Counted from the stretch's first letter, positions 44,446 to 53,748 are shown. The stretch is 59,952 nt of DNA from Cohnella rhizoplanae (GCF_948329515.1 NZ_CAOJCN010000031.1:1-59952), one strand, 5' to 3'. Made by a program: numbers and translations. Notes: a model not told the origin generated them from the sequence alone.

Positions 44446-46256
44446 GGGCGCTCATCCGTCATTTTGCCGTCAATACCACGATTCAGAAGAAGCTGCTGCT
44501 TACTTATATCGTGGTCGTCGTCATCCCGGTGCTGCTCGTCGGCCTGATGCTGACGAAGACGCTCCGGGAGAAGGCGCTGGCGGAGGCGGTGAGCGAGTCG
44601 ACGGGAAATGTCGAGGACGTCCGCAAGCGGACGTCCGAGTTGATGCGCGTGCCGATCGATCTCTCGAATCAGGCGCTCATCGACCAGAAGCTGCGCAAGA
44701 TCGTCAATACGCGGTTCGAGAGCACGTTCGATGTCGTCAATGCCTATTCGGAATTCACGGCCTTTCGCGATTACAAACGGTTATACCGCGAGATTAATTC
44801 CGTTCGGTTCTACACGCGGAACGATACGCTGCTGGACAACTGGGAGTTCTTTGCGGAAAACGCGGAGGTTGCGGCCCGTCCCTGGTATGCCGAGGCGCTC
44901 GAGGCCCAGGGGCGTATCGTGTGGCGCTATATTCCCGATGCGAGCCGCGGGGGGCGGTATCGGCTTAGTTTGATTCGTACGATCACCTACCGGGACGAGC
45001 GTAGCTACGGCGTGCTGATCATGGGCGTCGACCCGGAGCGGCTGCGCAGCGTATTCTCCCGGGCGCACGGAGACACGCTGCTCGTGACGGACGACGGATA
45101 CGTCGCGGCTTCGAACAATGCGGAGAGAATCGGGAAGACGTTGCGGGAGCTGGGGCTGCAGATGGAGCCGGCCGGGACCGGGCTCAGGCAGTTCGAGACC
45201 GTCTACGAGGGCGAGCCCTCCAAGGTGCTCGCCCAGCGCTACGTGCCCGAGGCCAGCACCGGCGGACTGGACATCGTGTCCATCGTTCCGGTCCACGACA
45301 TCGTCAAGGATGCCAATCGCATCAGCCGGGTGGCTTTTCTCATCATTCTGCTCAGCCTGTGCGTCGCCGCGCTGCTCATCGTACTGTTCACGCGTCTGCT
45401 GGGCAAACGGATCCGCAAGCTGAACACCGAGATCAAGAAGGTCGCTTCGGGCAACTTCCTTGCGTTCGCGGCCATCGACGGCGAGGACGAGATCGGCCAG
45501 CTGTCCCGTCATTTTCATATGATGGTCGGCGATCTCCGGCGTTCCCTCGAGGAAGTGACGGCAGCGAACGATCAGCGCAACGCGCTGCTCCTCAAGCAGA
45601 AGGAGACGAAGCTCCGGCTGCTGGCCAGCCAGATCAACCCGCACTTTCTGTTCAACACGCTGGAGTCGATACGCATGAAGGCCCATGTCCGGGGAGACGC
45701 GGAGATTGCCCGCGCCGTTCTGCAGCTCGGCCAGCTGATGCGCAAGAGTCTGGAGATCGGCGGAGAACTGCGGCCCCTGTCCGAGGAATTCGACATGCTG
45801 CAGCATTATTTGAGCATCCAGCAATTCCGCTACGGCGAACGGCTCAGATATACGCTGGATGCCGACGAGCGGGCTTTGCGCTGCAAGCTGTACCGGCTGC
45901 TGCTGCAGCCGGTCGTCGAGAATGCGGTCATACACGGACTCGAAGGACAAGAGGCAGGCGGTACGGTGTCCGTGCAGGCCTTCGCCGATCGCGACCGTCT
46001 GCAGCTCAAGGTGATGGACGACGGCGTCGGCATGACCGAGGACAAGCTGAAGCGGGTTCGGCGAGAGCTGGACGCTGCCGAGGAGGAAGGGGGCTTCAGA
46101 ATCGGACTGCGTAACGTGCATCAGCGGATCAGAATGTCTTACGGCCCGGAGTGGGGCGTCAAGATCGAGAGCGAGCCCGGCGTGGGAACGATCGTCACCT
46201 TAGAGCTTCCTGTGGAGGAGGAGAAGATGGATGTACCGGCTGCTGATCGTGGATGA
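44442..46256 (+). CDS. YesM-type sensor histidine kinase
   Basis: 604 residues. TM1 (about residues 18-38, LTYIVVVVIPVLLVGLMLT), an extracellular Cache-like region (about 40-285), TM2 (about 295-318), HAMP (about 320-370), His_kinase domain with phospho-His401 in SQINPHFLFNTLES, and an ATPase domain (VVENAVIHGLEGQ; MDDGVGM; GIGLRNVHQRI-like GLRNVHQRIRMSYG). The class senses extracellular carbohydrates in Paenibacillaceae. The gene overlaps the upstream esterase by four bases and the response regulator by 26 bases. Confidence 0.94.
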   Translation: MRALIRHFAVNTTIQKKLLLTYIVVVVIPVLLVGLMLTKTLREKALAEAVSESTGNVEDVRKRTSELMRVPIDLSNQALIDQKLRKIVNTRFESTFDVVNAYSEFTAFRDYKRLYREINSVRFYTRNDTLLDNWEFFAENAEVAARPWYAEALEAQGRIVWRYIPDASRGGRYRLSLIRTITYRDERSYGVLIMGVDPERLRSVFSRAHGDTLLVTDDGYVAASNNAERIGKTLRELGLQMEPAGTGLRQFETVYEGEPSKVLAQRYVPEASTGGLDIVSIVPVHDIVKDANRISRVAFLIILLSLCVAALLIVLFTRLLGKRIRKLNTEIKKVASGNFLAFAAIDGEDEIGQLSRHFHMMVGDLRRSLEEVTAANDQRNALLLKQKETKLRLLASQINPHFLFNTLESIRMKAHVRGDAEIARAVLQLGQLMRKSLEIGGELRPLSEEFDMLQHYLSIQQFRYGERLRYTLDADERALRCKLYRLLLQPVVENAVIHGLEGQEAGGTVSVQAFADRDRLQLKVMDDGVGMTEDKLKRVRRELDAAEEEGGFRIGLRNVHQRIRMSYGPEWGVKIESEPGVGTIVTLELPVEEEKMDVPAADRG

Positions 46257-47844
46257 CGAGCCCGCGATCCGGGAAGGGTTGAAGACGTTGATCGACTGGC
46301 GCAAGCAGGGCTTCGAGCTGTGCGGCGAAGCCGCCAACGGCCGGCAGGGCGCGGAGATGTGCCTGGCCCTCCGGCCCGACGCGGTGCTGGCCGATATCCG
46401 CATGCCCGGCCGCAGCGGGCTCGATATGTTGGCAGATGCCCGGGAAGCGGGTCTGACCTGCCGCTTTGTGCTGTTGACGGGCTATTCCGATTTTCAATAC
46501 GCGCAGCAGGCGATCGAACAAGGCGTGTCGGCATATCTGCTCAAGCCGATCGACCCGGAAGAACTCGCGGAACGGATGGGCAAGCTTCGCGCGGAGCTGG
46601 ACAAGGAGCGCCGAATCATCGCCCGGGCGGAAGAAGGAGAGGCGCAGGAACGGGAAGCGCTGCTGCTGCGGTTAGCAACCGACAAGGGGGCCGCGTTAGA
46701 TCCGGAGATCATGCGCAGAGGCGAGGAGCTGCTGGGACTGCCGTGGCGCAGAAGCCGCCTGCTGCTCGTGGCGATCGATGGCCGGAAGGCTGACGCCGTG
46801 GCGGGCATAGCGCTCAAAGAGCTGCTCCGCGGCGCTGCGGCGGAACGCGAGGGGGTCCATGCGCTTCCCGTGGAAGAGTTTGTATTGATGGTCCTGGGCG
46901 ACGGCGTGACGGCCGCATCGGTCAAGCCGCTCATCCGAAGCGTGGTCGAATTGTTCGAGGCGCAAGGGGGGAGAATCGCCGTCTATGCCGGTCCGCTGCT
47001 AGCGTCGTCTTCCGAGTGGGCGGCTACCTGCGCGCAGTTGCTTCGGCTCGCCCGCAATCCGTTCGTCAGCCGGTCGGGCGCCGGGTTCTGGATCGACGTC
47101 CGCGAATCCGGCGCCCAACCGGCTAACGATGCGGCCGGAGAGACCGTCGCCGGCAGAAGCGAGGCCGGGCATGCGACAGCGGCGCCGCGCCGGCAAACGT
47201 TCGACGCGGAATCGCTCGCGCAGCGGCTCGCGCTGGCGGTCGGCTCCGGGCAGGCGGATACGCTGCGTGCCGCCGCTGAAGAGGCGGTTCGGCTGATCGC
47301 GAGCGAGAGTGAAGCGGAGCTGGCGATCAAGATGCGGATCGCCATGGTGGATATGGCGCTGCGCAGGCGGCTGACGGCGTCCTACGGGGAACTGGCCGAC
47401 GCGCCCGATGCGCCTGCCGGCGATTCGGCCGATTGGGGGCGCCACGAGACGCTGGACGCGCTCCTCGAAGCGTTCGCCGGCCGTCTCGAACGATGGGCCG
47501 TAGCGCTTAGGCGCAGCCGTCCGGACGCGACGCTGCAAGGCATGCTCGAGTTTATCCGCGCCAACTGCGACCAGGAACTGAAGCTGGAGCTGCTGGCCGA
47601 GCTGTATCATTACAACAGCGGGTATCTCGGCAAGCTGTTCCGCCAGCAGACGGGCGAGTATTTCAACACCTATCTGGACCGCGTCCGCATGGACAGGGCG
47701 AAGGCGCTGCTGGCGCAGGGCCACAAGGTGGGCAAAGTCGCCGAGATGGTCGGTTACGCCAATGTCGAATACTTCAACGGCAAATTCCGCAAGTACGTCG
47801 GCATGCCGCCTTCCCGGTACAAGCGGGAGACCGGCGCCGATTGA
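46231..47844 (+). CDS. YesN-type AraC-family response regulator
   Basis: 537 residues. Receiver domain (residues 1-120) with acidic pair Asp8-Asp9, phospho-acceptor Asp55 in VLADIRMPG and Lys in YLLKPID. A long middle region of no clear type (about 130-420), then a C-terminal AraC double helix-turn-helix (about 432-535: ELKLELLAELYHYNSGYLGKLF; GKVAEMVGYANVEYFNGKFRKYVGMPPSRYK as two blocks). GGAGGAGG nine bases before the ATG. It would activate the transporter genes beginning 193 bases downstream. Confidence 0.94.
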   Translation: MYRLLIVDDEPAIREGLKTLIDWRKQGFELCGEAANGRQGAEMCLALRPDAVLADIRMPGRSGLDMLADAREAGLTCRFVLLTGYSDFQYAQQAIEQGVSAYLLKPIDPEELAERMGKLRAELDKERRIIARAEEGEAQEREALLLRLATDKGAALDPEIMRRGEELLGLPWRRSRLLLVAIDGRKADAVAGIALKELLRGAAAEREGVHALPVEEFVLMVLGDGVTAASVKPLIRSVVELFEAQGGRIAVYAGPLLASSSEWAATCAQLLRLARNPFVSRSGAGFWIDVRESGAQPANDAAGETVAGRSEAGHATAAPRRQTFDAESLAQRLALAVGSGQADTLRAAAEEAVRLIASESEAELAIKMRIAMVDMALRRRLTASYGELADAPDAPAGDSADWGRHETLDALLEAFAGRLERWAVALRRSRPDATLQGMLEFIRANCDQELKLELLAELYHYNSGYLGKLFRQQTGEYFNTYLDRVRMDRAKALLAQGHKVGKVAEMVGYANVEYFNGKFRKYVGMPPSRYKRETGAD

Positions 47845-47886
47845 ACGGAGAAGGGCCGGACGGTTTGACTATTTTTATAACAAGGA

Positions 47887-47913
47887 GAGCTTGCCGAAGG
47901 GCAGGCTCTTTTT
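47887..47913 (+). terminator. Terminator after the yesN-type gene
   Basis: GAGCTTGCC (47887-47895) pairs with GGCAGGCTC (47900-47908) with one G-T pair, then six T. The importer therefore needs its own promoter. Confidence 0.8.
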
Positions 47914-48037
47914 TATGCCGCCGCATCTCGAATTGTCACGGGATAAGAACGCCAATCTGCCGGGTGTGCGGCTAACCTCGCCGCTGATAACCTGAGATCA
48001 GTTAATGAAAGCGCATTACACGAGGGGGGAGCAAAGG

Positions 48038-48964
48038 GTGCAGAGAGTCAGAAAAGGCGGGACTTCCTTTAAGCTGTGGAGGGAACAGAAGTGGCTGTTC
48101 TTGATGTCCGTGCCGTTCGTCTTGTGGATTTTTGTCTTCAACTATCTCCCCGTGTGGGGATGGACGATGGCCTTCCAGAACTTCAGGCCGGGGCGCGCCT
48201 TCGGCGACCAAGAATGGGTCGGGCTGTCCCACTTCGCGGAGCTGTTCGCGGACGAGCGCTTCTACTTGGTGCTGCGCAATACGCTCGGCATGAGCTTGCT
48301 CGGCCTATTCGTCGGCTACACCGTGCCCATCGCGTTCGCCCTGCTGCTGAACGAGATGCGCGGGAGGGTGTTCAAGCGCTCGATCCAGACGATCGCGTAC
48401 TTGCCTCACTTCGTCTCCTGGGTCATCGTGGCGGGACTGGTCACCAAGATGCTGTCCGTCGACGGCATCGTCAACGAGCTGCTGATGCTGCTGCATCTGA
48501 CGGACGAACCGATCCAGTTCATGGCTAGGGAGCATTGGTTCTGGGGGGTCGTGACGATGTCGGACATGTGGAAGGAGACAGGCTGGAACTCGATCATCTT
48601 CCTGGCGGCGATCGTCGGCATCGACCCCGAGCTGCACGAAGCGGCTACGATGGACGGGGCCGGACGCTTCAGGCGGATGTGGCATATCACGCTTCCGGGG
48701 ATTCGCCCGACGATCATGGTTATGCTGATCCTCTCCATCGGCTGGCTCACGAGTATCGGCTTCGAAAAGCAGTACCTGCTCGGCAACCCGATCGTCAGCG
48801 ACTATTCCGAAGTGTTGGACCTCTACGTACTTAACTATGGAATCAAGGTTGGCAGGTACTCGTACGGGACGGCGATCGGCATCTTCAACTCGGTCGTCAG
48901 CATCGTCCTGCTTCTGATTTCGAACGGCATTTTCAAGCGAATGACCAAGGAAAGCGTGATTTAA
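48038..48964 (+). CDS. Lpl-type sugar ABC transporter permease (LplB family)
   Basis: 308 residues, six membrane segments. WLFLMSVPFVLWIFVFNYLP opens the first; the EAA loop is ELHEAATMDGAGRFRRMWHITLP, which contacts the ATPase. GTG 48038 follows GAGGGGGGAG at six bases and was preferred; the in-frame ATG at 48005 has no ribosome site. Partner of the next permease and lipoprotein; the ATPase (MsmX type) is encoded elsewhere, as usual. Confidence 0.9.
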   Translation: MQRVRKGGTSFKLWREQKWLFLMSVPFVLWIFVFNYLPVWGWTMAFQNFRPGRAFGDQEWVGLSHFAELFADERFYLVLRNTLGMSLLGLFVGYTVPIAFALLLNEMRGRVFKRSIQTIAYLPHFVSWVIVAGLVTKMLSVDGIVNELLMLLHLTDEPIQFMAREHWFWGVVTMSDMWKETGWNSIIFLAAIVGIDPELHEAATMDGAGRFRRMWHITLPGIRPTIMVMLILSIGWLTSIGFEKQYLLGNPIVSDYSEVLDLYVLNYGIKVGRYSYGTAIGIFNSVVSIVLLLISNGIFKRMTKESVI

Positions 48965-48975
48965 AAAAAACGCGC

Positions 48976-49005
48976 GCCGTCCCGCGTCACGATCCGCGGG
49001 ACGGC
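48976..49005 (+). other. Intercistronic hairpin between the two permease genes
   Basis: Perfect 11-bp stem GCCGTCCCGCG/CGCGGGACGGC with an eight-base loop and no T run, so it is not a standard terminator. It may adjust mRNA stability. Confidence 0.55.
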
Positions 49006-49023
49006 CGGAGAGAGGAGGACTTC

Positions 49024-49932
49024 ATGCCCCAGACCGCAGTCAAGTCCGGAGGAAAAGCGTCGGACCGGATCTTCACGGCGCTATTGTACGCGTTAATGAC
49101 GACGGTAGGCGTCGTGACCCTGTACCCGTTCATCAACATTCTGGCCATCTCGCTGAACGATTCTGCGGACACGGTGCGCGGCGGCATCTATTTATGGCCG
49201 CGGTCGTTCACGCTTGACAATTACCGCACGATTTTTCAGTATTCGAACCTGCTCACGGCTTTCGGCAACTCGGTTCTTCGCACCGTGCTGGGCACGTTCG
49301 CCGGGCTGTTCAGCGCCTCTCTGATCGCCTACAGTCTGAGCCGCAAGGATTTCGTAGCACGGAGATTCGTATCGCTGGCGCTGGCGTTCACGCTGTACTT
49401 CTCCGGCGGCCTTGTCCCTGTCTATATGCTGATCCGGGATCTGCACCTGCTTAATTCCTTCTGGGTGTATATCCTGCCCGGGCTCGTCAGCGCCTGGAAC
49501 GTCTTTATCCTCCGTTCGTACATCGACGGCCTCCCTTTCGTGCTCCAGGAGTCGGCCAAGCTGGACGGCGCCAACGACTTGCAGATTTTCGCCAAAGTAA
49601 TCCTGCCGCTATGCAAGCCCGTGCTTGCCACCATCGCCCTGTTCCTGGCGGTCGGACAGTGGAACGCCTGGTTCGACACCTTCCTGTACAACGGGGGCCG
49701 CACCTCGCTGACCACGCTGCAGTACGAGCTTATGAAGATTCTTCAGAACACGTCGGCATCCGGCGGGAACGCGGCCGCGGTCCACGGCGGGCAGGAGCTC
49801 GCGAACCGGGTATCCCCGGAATCGATCCGCATGTCCATCACCATCGTGGCGACGGTCCCCATTCTGGTCGTCTATCCGTTCCTGCAAAATTACTTCGTTA
49901 AAGGCCTTACGCTCGGGGCCGTGAAAAGCTGA
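49024..49932 (+). CDS. Lpl-type sugar ABC transporter permease (LplC/YtcP family)
   Basis: 302 residues, six membrane segments. LYPFINILAISLNDSADTVRGG and the EAA-type loop ESAKLDGANDLQIFAKVILPL identify the MalG-like subunit. The end FVKGLTLGAVKS is the LplC C-terminus. AGAGAGGAGG precedes the ATG. Confidence 0.93.
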   Translation: MPQTAVKSGGKASDRIFTALLYALMTTVGVVTLYPFINILAISLNDSADTVRGGIYLWPRSFTLDNYRTIFQYSNLLTAFGNSVLRTVLGTFAGLFSASLIAYSLSRKDFVARRFVSLALAFTLYFSGGLVPVYMLIRDLHLLNSFWVYILPGLVSAWNVFILRSYIDGLPFVLQESAKLDGANDLQIFAKVILPLCKPVLATIALFLAVGQWNAWFDTFLYNGGRTSLTTLQYELMKILQNTSASGGNAAAVHGGQELANRVSPESIRMSITIVATVPILVVYPFLQNYFVKGLTLGAVKS

Positions 49933-49943
49933 GCGCGACGAAC

Positions 49944-49974
49944 GGTATCGACAGGCCGAGCCTGTGTGTCGATA
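49944..49974 (+). other. Hairpin before the binding-protein gene
   Basis: TATCGA and TCGATA enclose a CAGGC-CGA-GCCTG stem, with TATAAT overlapping its end. It could be a processing or stability element raising lipoprotein expression; role unproved. Confidence 0.45.
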
Positions 49975-50007
49975 TAATCTACATGAGTTAAGGGAGAGGT
50001 TAAAAAG

Positions 50008-51705
50008 ATGAAGGTCAAGAGATGGAAAAGGCCTGCGTGGGCCGGCATGGCGCTCGCGGTAGCGCTGGCTGCGACCCCTGGATGCAGTTCCGGCGACGAA
50101 GGGCAATCCGCGGCATCGGGCGGCGCGTCCGGCGCCGCCTCGGCGGACGACAAACAGCCGATTACGTTAACGATGTACATGCCGCAAGCGAACCCGAATT
50201 ACGAGAACATGGAGAGTCCCGTCGGCAAAAAAATTACGGAGGAGACGGGCGTCAAGCTGCAAATGGAGTTCGTCGTCGGCGACGAGAAACAAAAAGTTTC
50301 TCTTATGGCGGCGAGCGGCGAATATCCGGATCTGATCTACGGGCACGGCAACGAGAATGTTCTCGTCGACGCGGGCGCCTATCTGGACCTGACGGACCTG
50401 ATCGAGGAGTACGGCCCGAATCTGAAGAAGCTTTACGGCCCTTACCTGAAGCGGCTCCGCTGGAGCAAGGAGGATCCCTCCATCTACTTCGTCGGCTCTT
50501 ACGGGGTGAACGAGCAGCGCTGGACGCCGGAGACCGGCTTCGAGCTGCAGCATGCGGTCGTGCAGGAGCTTGGGTATCCGAAGCTCAAGACGCTGCAGGA
50601 TTTTGAGAGCGCCATCAAGACCTACAAGGACAAGCATCCGACGATCGACGGACAGCCGACGATCGGCCTGTCCATTCTGGCGGACGACTGGCGCTACAAG
50701 ATTTCCGTCACCAATCCGGCGTTGTTCGCCTCCGGCGGTCCGGACGACGGCGAATGGTATGTGGATCCAGAGACGCAGAAAGCGGTCTTCCACTACATGC
50801 GGCCGGAGGAGAAGGAGTACTTCAAATGGCTGAATCACATGAACAACATCGGGCTGCTCGATAAGGAGAGCTTCGTGCAGAAGTACGACCAGTACGCGGA
50901 GAAGATCGCATCGGGGCGTGTGCTGGCGCTAGCGGACGCGAAGTGGGAGTACGGCGATTCGGAGAAGGCGCTGAGACAGGATAAGCCGGAGCGAATGTAC
51001 GGTATGTATCCGATCACGCTGAACGAGGATATCAAGTATGCCGATTTCCAAAGCGCCGGTTATTCGGCGGGATGGGGCGTGGGCATCAGCAAGACGGCCA
51101 AAGATCCCGTACGGGCGATCAAATTCCTCGACTGGCTGGCGTCCGACGAGGCGCAGGTGCTGAATAACTGGGGCATCGAAGGCGAGAATTACCGGGTCGT
51201 AGACGGCAAGCGCGTCATCCCGCCCGAGGAAATGGAAAAGCGCAAGAGCGACCCGGATTACTTCAAGAAAACCGGGATCGGCGTTTACGGCTTCCCGTTC
51301 CCGCAGTACGGCATCGGCGTGAAGGATCCGTCCGGCCAGACGTATACGCCGGATTCGATCGACACGATCATCGCTAACTATACCGACGTCGAGAAGGACG
51401 TGCTGGCAGGCTACGGGGCCAAGATGTGGAAGGACCTGTATCCGGCGGAGAGCGAATTCCCGATCAAGCCGTGGGGCAAGGCGTGGCAGATCAACATTCC
51501 TCAGGACTCGGATGCGGCTGTCATCGCCCAGAAGTGCGAGGATATCGTGAAGAAAAAAGTGCCGGAGATGATTCTTGCGAAGCCGGAGCGCTTCGAGGAA
51601 GTATGGGCGGAGTTCATCGCCGATCTGGAGAAAGCCGGCGTTCATCAGATGGAAGAAGAGTTCAGCGCGTTGCTTCAGGAACGCATTAAACTCTGGAACG
51701 AATAA
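50008..51705 (+). CDS. Lpl-type sugar-binding lipoprotein (extracellular SBP family 1)
   Basis: 565 residues. Signal peptide with Cys26 in ATPGCSSGDEG; the residue before Gly is Pro, an unusual lipobox. A Gly/Ala/Ser linker follows, then the LplA-like binding fold (TLTMYMPQANPNYENM; VSLMAASGEYPDLIYG; GMYPITLNEDIKYADFQSAG). It captures an oligosaccharide at the membrane for the two permeases. GGGAGAGG precedes the ATG. Being last after the permeases is less common than first. Confidence 0.92.
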   Translation: MKVKRWKRPAWAGMALAVALAATPGCSSGDEGQSAASGGASGAASADDKQPITLTMYMPQANPNYENMESPVGKKITEETGVKLQMEFVVGDEKQKVSLMAASGEYPDLIYGHGNENVLVDAGAYLDLTDLIEEYGPNLKKLYGPYLKRLRWSKEDPSIYFVGSYGVNEQRWTPETGFELQHAVVQELGYPKLKTLQDFESAIKTYKDKHPTIDGQPTIGLSILADDWRYKISVTNPALFASGGPDDGEWYVDPETQKAVFHYMRPEEKEYFKWLNHMNNIGLLDKESFVQKYDQYAEKIASGRVLALADAKWEYGDSEKALRQDKPERMYGMYPITLNEDIKYADFQSAGYSAGWGVGISKTAKDPVRAIKFLDWLASDEAQVLNNWGIEGENYRVVDGKRVIPPEEMEKRKSDPDYFKKTGIGVYGFPFPQYGIGVKDPSGQTYTPDSIDTIIANYTDVEKDVLAGYGAKMWKDLYPAESEFPIKPWGKAWQINIPQDSDAAVIAQKCEDIVKKKVPEMILAKPERFEEVWAEFIADLEKAGVHQMEEEFSALLQERIKLWNE

Positions 51706-51714
51706 AAGATATAG

Positions 51715-51753
51715 GTCCGCCGCGAAGCGCGATGCCGCCGAGCGGCGGACTTC
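51715..51753 (+). terminator. Terminator of the sugar importer operon
   Basis: GTCCGCCGC (51715-51723) pairs with GCGGCGGAC (51742-51750). Only TTC follows, so it is of moderate strength. Confidence 0.6.
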
Positions 51754-51861
51754 ACTATGCGCTGCGAGTATGTTCGTACCGCCCCTGCGTGGACAAGCAA
51801 GTCTATAAGGTTGGCCCTCCTCATATAATGGGTACACACTCTTATACGAGGAGGGATGGAC

Positions 51862-52689
51862 ATGAAATGGACCAAACCGGTACTCAGTCTGCTGGCAGCG
51901 GGAGCGCTGACCGCAACGTCGGCCGCCGCTGCGGCTGCCGAACCGCAATTTGCGGCTCCGCCCCTCGCCCCGGCCGTCTCCGAAGGGGGCACGCTGCCGA
52001 TCGCGAAGAGCGAGAAGGTGTATTCCGGGACCGCGGCATCGGGAGACTGGGCTGCGAGTTCTGCACATATTGCCATCTATGCCGATCTGGACGAGAGCGG
52101 TCAGCCTATTCGCTGGCGCATCTCGCAGGACGGCGCGACGCGTTTCGCCTTGATGCAAGGCGCGGAGGTCGCGTTCGCCAAGACGCCCGCGGCGAAGCTG
52201 GAGGACGTGAACGGCGACGGGGAACCGGAGCTGCTGATCTACCGCAAAGGCGCCGGCGCAAACCAAGGGGCGCTTGGGCTTGGCATCTATGAGGTTTTCA
52301 ACCGGTACCTTCCCCTATATGACGTGACGGATCCTTCCTTCACGGATCCTGAACTCGAACGGCGGTACGAGCTGGATCGCGACCCGTCCGGCGGGATACG
52401 CTTCAAGGATCCGGTCAGCGGTCTGGCTGCGGTGCTGCACGGCGGGACAGCGGGAGAAGCGCGGGTAGAGCCGGTCTCGAAGTACGATATCGGGGATCTC
52501 GACGGTGACGGCGTCAAGGAAATTACGGCGGTGCAGCGCATCGTGGCAGCGTCGTCTGCGGACGCGCCTGCGGTCGCGCTGCTGAAGACAAGGTACAAGC
52601 TGATGTACGGGGCTTATTCGCCAGTCGTCCAGTCTCTGGAGGATACGGCGGGCAAGGTGTTCGCCAAGATCGCCATTCCCGAATATTAA
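51862..52689 (+). CDS. Secreted protein of unknown function
   Basis: 275 residues. Signal peptide at residues 1-27 (LSLLAAGALTATSAAAA). Two Asp-rich loops, DVNGDGEPELLIYRKG (about 114) and DIGDLDGDGVKEITAV (about 211), look like FG-GAP/EF-hand type calcium-binding turns. Otherwise I do not recognise a family. AGGAGGG at 51849-51855 favours ATG 51862 over ATG 51856. It stands alone, with a hairpin after the stop. Confidence 0.75.
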   Translation: MKWTKPVLSLLAAGALTATSAAAAAAEPQFAAPPLAPAVSEGGTLPIAKSEKVYSGTAASGDWAASSAHIAIYADLDESGQPIRWRISQDGATRFALMQGAEVAFAKTPAAKLEDVNGDGEPELLIYRKGAGANQGALGLGIYEVFNRYLPLYDVTDPSFTDPELERRYELDRDPSGGIRFKDPVSGLAAVLHGGTAGEARVEPVSKYDIGDLDGDGVKEITAVQRIVAASSADAPAVALLKTRYKLMYGAYSPVVQSLEDTAGKVFAKIAIPEY

Positions 52690-52706
52690 GCAGACTTTTG
52701 AACGAG

Positions 52707-52732
52707 AGCGCCTTTCCCCTCCGGAAGGCGCT
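52707..52732 (+). terminator. Hairpin after the secreted unknown protein
   Basis: AGCGCCTT (52707-52714) and AAGGCGCT (52725-52732) form an 8-bp stem with no T run. Confidence 0.45.
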
Positions 52733-52872
52733 ATTGGCGTACGCCGGACAGGGGCGCTGGCGGGAGGGGCGGGCGATCCGCCGCGGTCCTCGCCCGGGAT
52801 CCGAGGGCGGATGCATTTTCGACCGCTTTTCGCTACAATAAAAGCAGTACCCGTGCGGATGGAGGATTACAG

Positions 52873-53388
52873 GTGGATACAAACGCAAACGATCAGCAGC
52901 CCAAGCCGGAAAAGAAAAAGCTGGCGCTGAATGTAGTGAGCAATAAAGAGCATAAGGGCTTCGGCGCCGGCAGCATCGATCTGAGCCAGGTGTCGCCCGT
53001 CATCATCGACGGCGGCGAGGCGTATATCGACGTAGGAGCGATGCACGCCAAGAGCAAGGTGGAGAAGGGCATCAAGTTCTCGCCCGAAAAAGAAAACGTC
53101 CCCAACGGCCGCCAAGTGTGGATCGTCTGGGTCGCCGTCGACCGCGACGAGCGCGGCAGCTTCTACGGCGGCGCAGCCGCGTGCGAGATGCTGATCGATA
53201 CCGAAGCGCGGCGCGGCTGGAAGCTGCTGGCCGAGCACGTGAACCGCATGGACCGCTCGCTTAAGCGCAAGTTTCTGCTCGAGGAGCTGGGCGAGCAGGA
53301 CAAGGCGGCGCTGCGCAACTTGCTGCAATCGCACAACATCGAGTGGTGGGATCGTTCGCCGCAGGCGCTGAAGGATCAGTTGGCTTAA
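52873..53388 (+). CDS. ywhD: YwhD family protein
   Basis: 171 residues, cytosolic. Recognised as YwhD by KKLALNVVSNKEHKGFG, IDLSQVSPVIIDGGEAYIDVGAMHAKS, NGRQVWIVWVAVDRDE and a C-terminus ending WWDRSPQALKDQL. GTG start with GGAGGA upstream. It is followed by a class A PBP gene and speE, the order found around ywhD in Bacillus subtilis, which supports all three calls. No function is established for YwhD to my knowledge. Confidence 0.9.
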   Translation: MDTNANDQQPKPEKKKLALNVVSNKEHKGFGAGSIDLSQVSPVIIDGGEAYIDVGAMHAKSKVEKGIKFSPEKENVPNGRQVWIVWVAVDRDERGSFYGGAAACEMLIDTEARRGWKLLAEHVNRMDRSLKRKFLLEELGEQDKAALRNLLQSHNIEWWDRSPQALKDQLA

Positions 53389-53422
53389 AGGATCAATTGG
53401 CTTAAATTTAAATGCCGTTAAA

Positions 53423-53474
53423 AAGACTGCCGTGCCGACAGGGGGCCCCTGTGCGAGCTGCGGCAGTCTTGTTT
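53423..53474 (+). terminator. Terminator of ywhD
   Basis: AAGACTGCCG (53423-53432) pairs with CGGCAGTCTT (53461-53470), with an inner ACAGGGG/CCCCTGT stem. Confidence 0.85.
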
Positions 53475-53524
53475 GTCTATAAGGCGATTCACCAACGTAC
53501 ATATTGCCGGGAAAGCCGGTTTTG

Positions 53525-53720
53525 CCCGGAGTAGTAATACGTCAGCGTCTTATTTACCGGAAAACGGCCTCAAGTCCCGAATAGCGATATGCCAAGGTCT
53601 TAATTGACCGAAAATTCGTGTCGCGTCCGAAATAGTGATGCGTCAACTTCTTATTTGTTGGAAAAGTTGCCCCACACCAGAAATAGAGATGCGCCAACGT
53701 CTTAATGCAGCCCATGGCAT
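53525..53720. repeat. Degenerate tandem repeat, about 50-60 bp, four copies
   Basis: A block of the form TAGNGATGCGTCAACGTCTTA recurs, with mismatches, from 53532, 53582, 53633 and 53694; a short GGAAAA/CCGAAAA element follows in most copies. It fills the 360-base gap between the convergent ywhD and pbpG genes. No open reading frame spans it. Confidence 0.7.
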
Positions 53721-53748
53721 GGTGCTGTGAGGTTGTGCACCTGGCACG

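Noticed and set aside
48004..48018. Possible catabolite (cre) site ATGAAAGCGCATTAC before the permease gene
   Set aside because: The first half fits cre, but the final CA is shifted by one base; not convincing without conservation.
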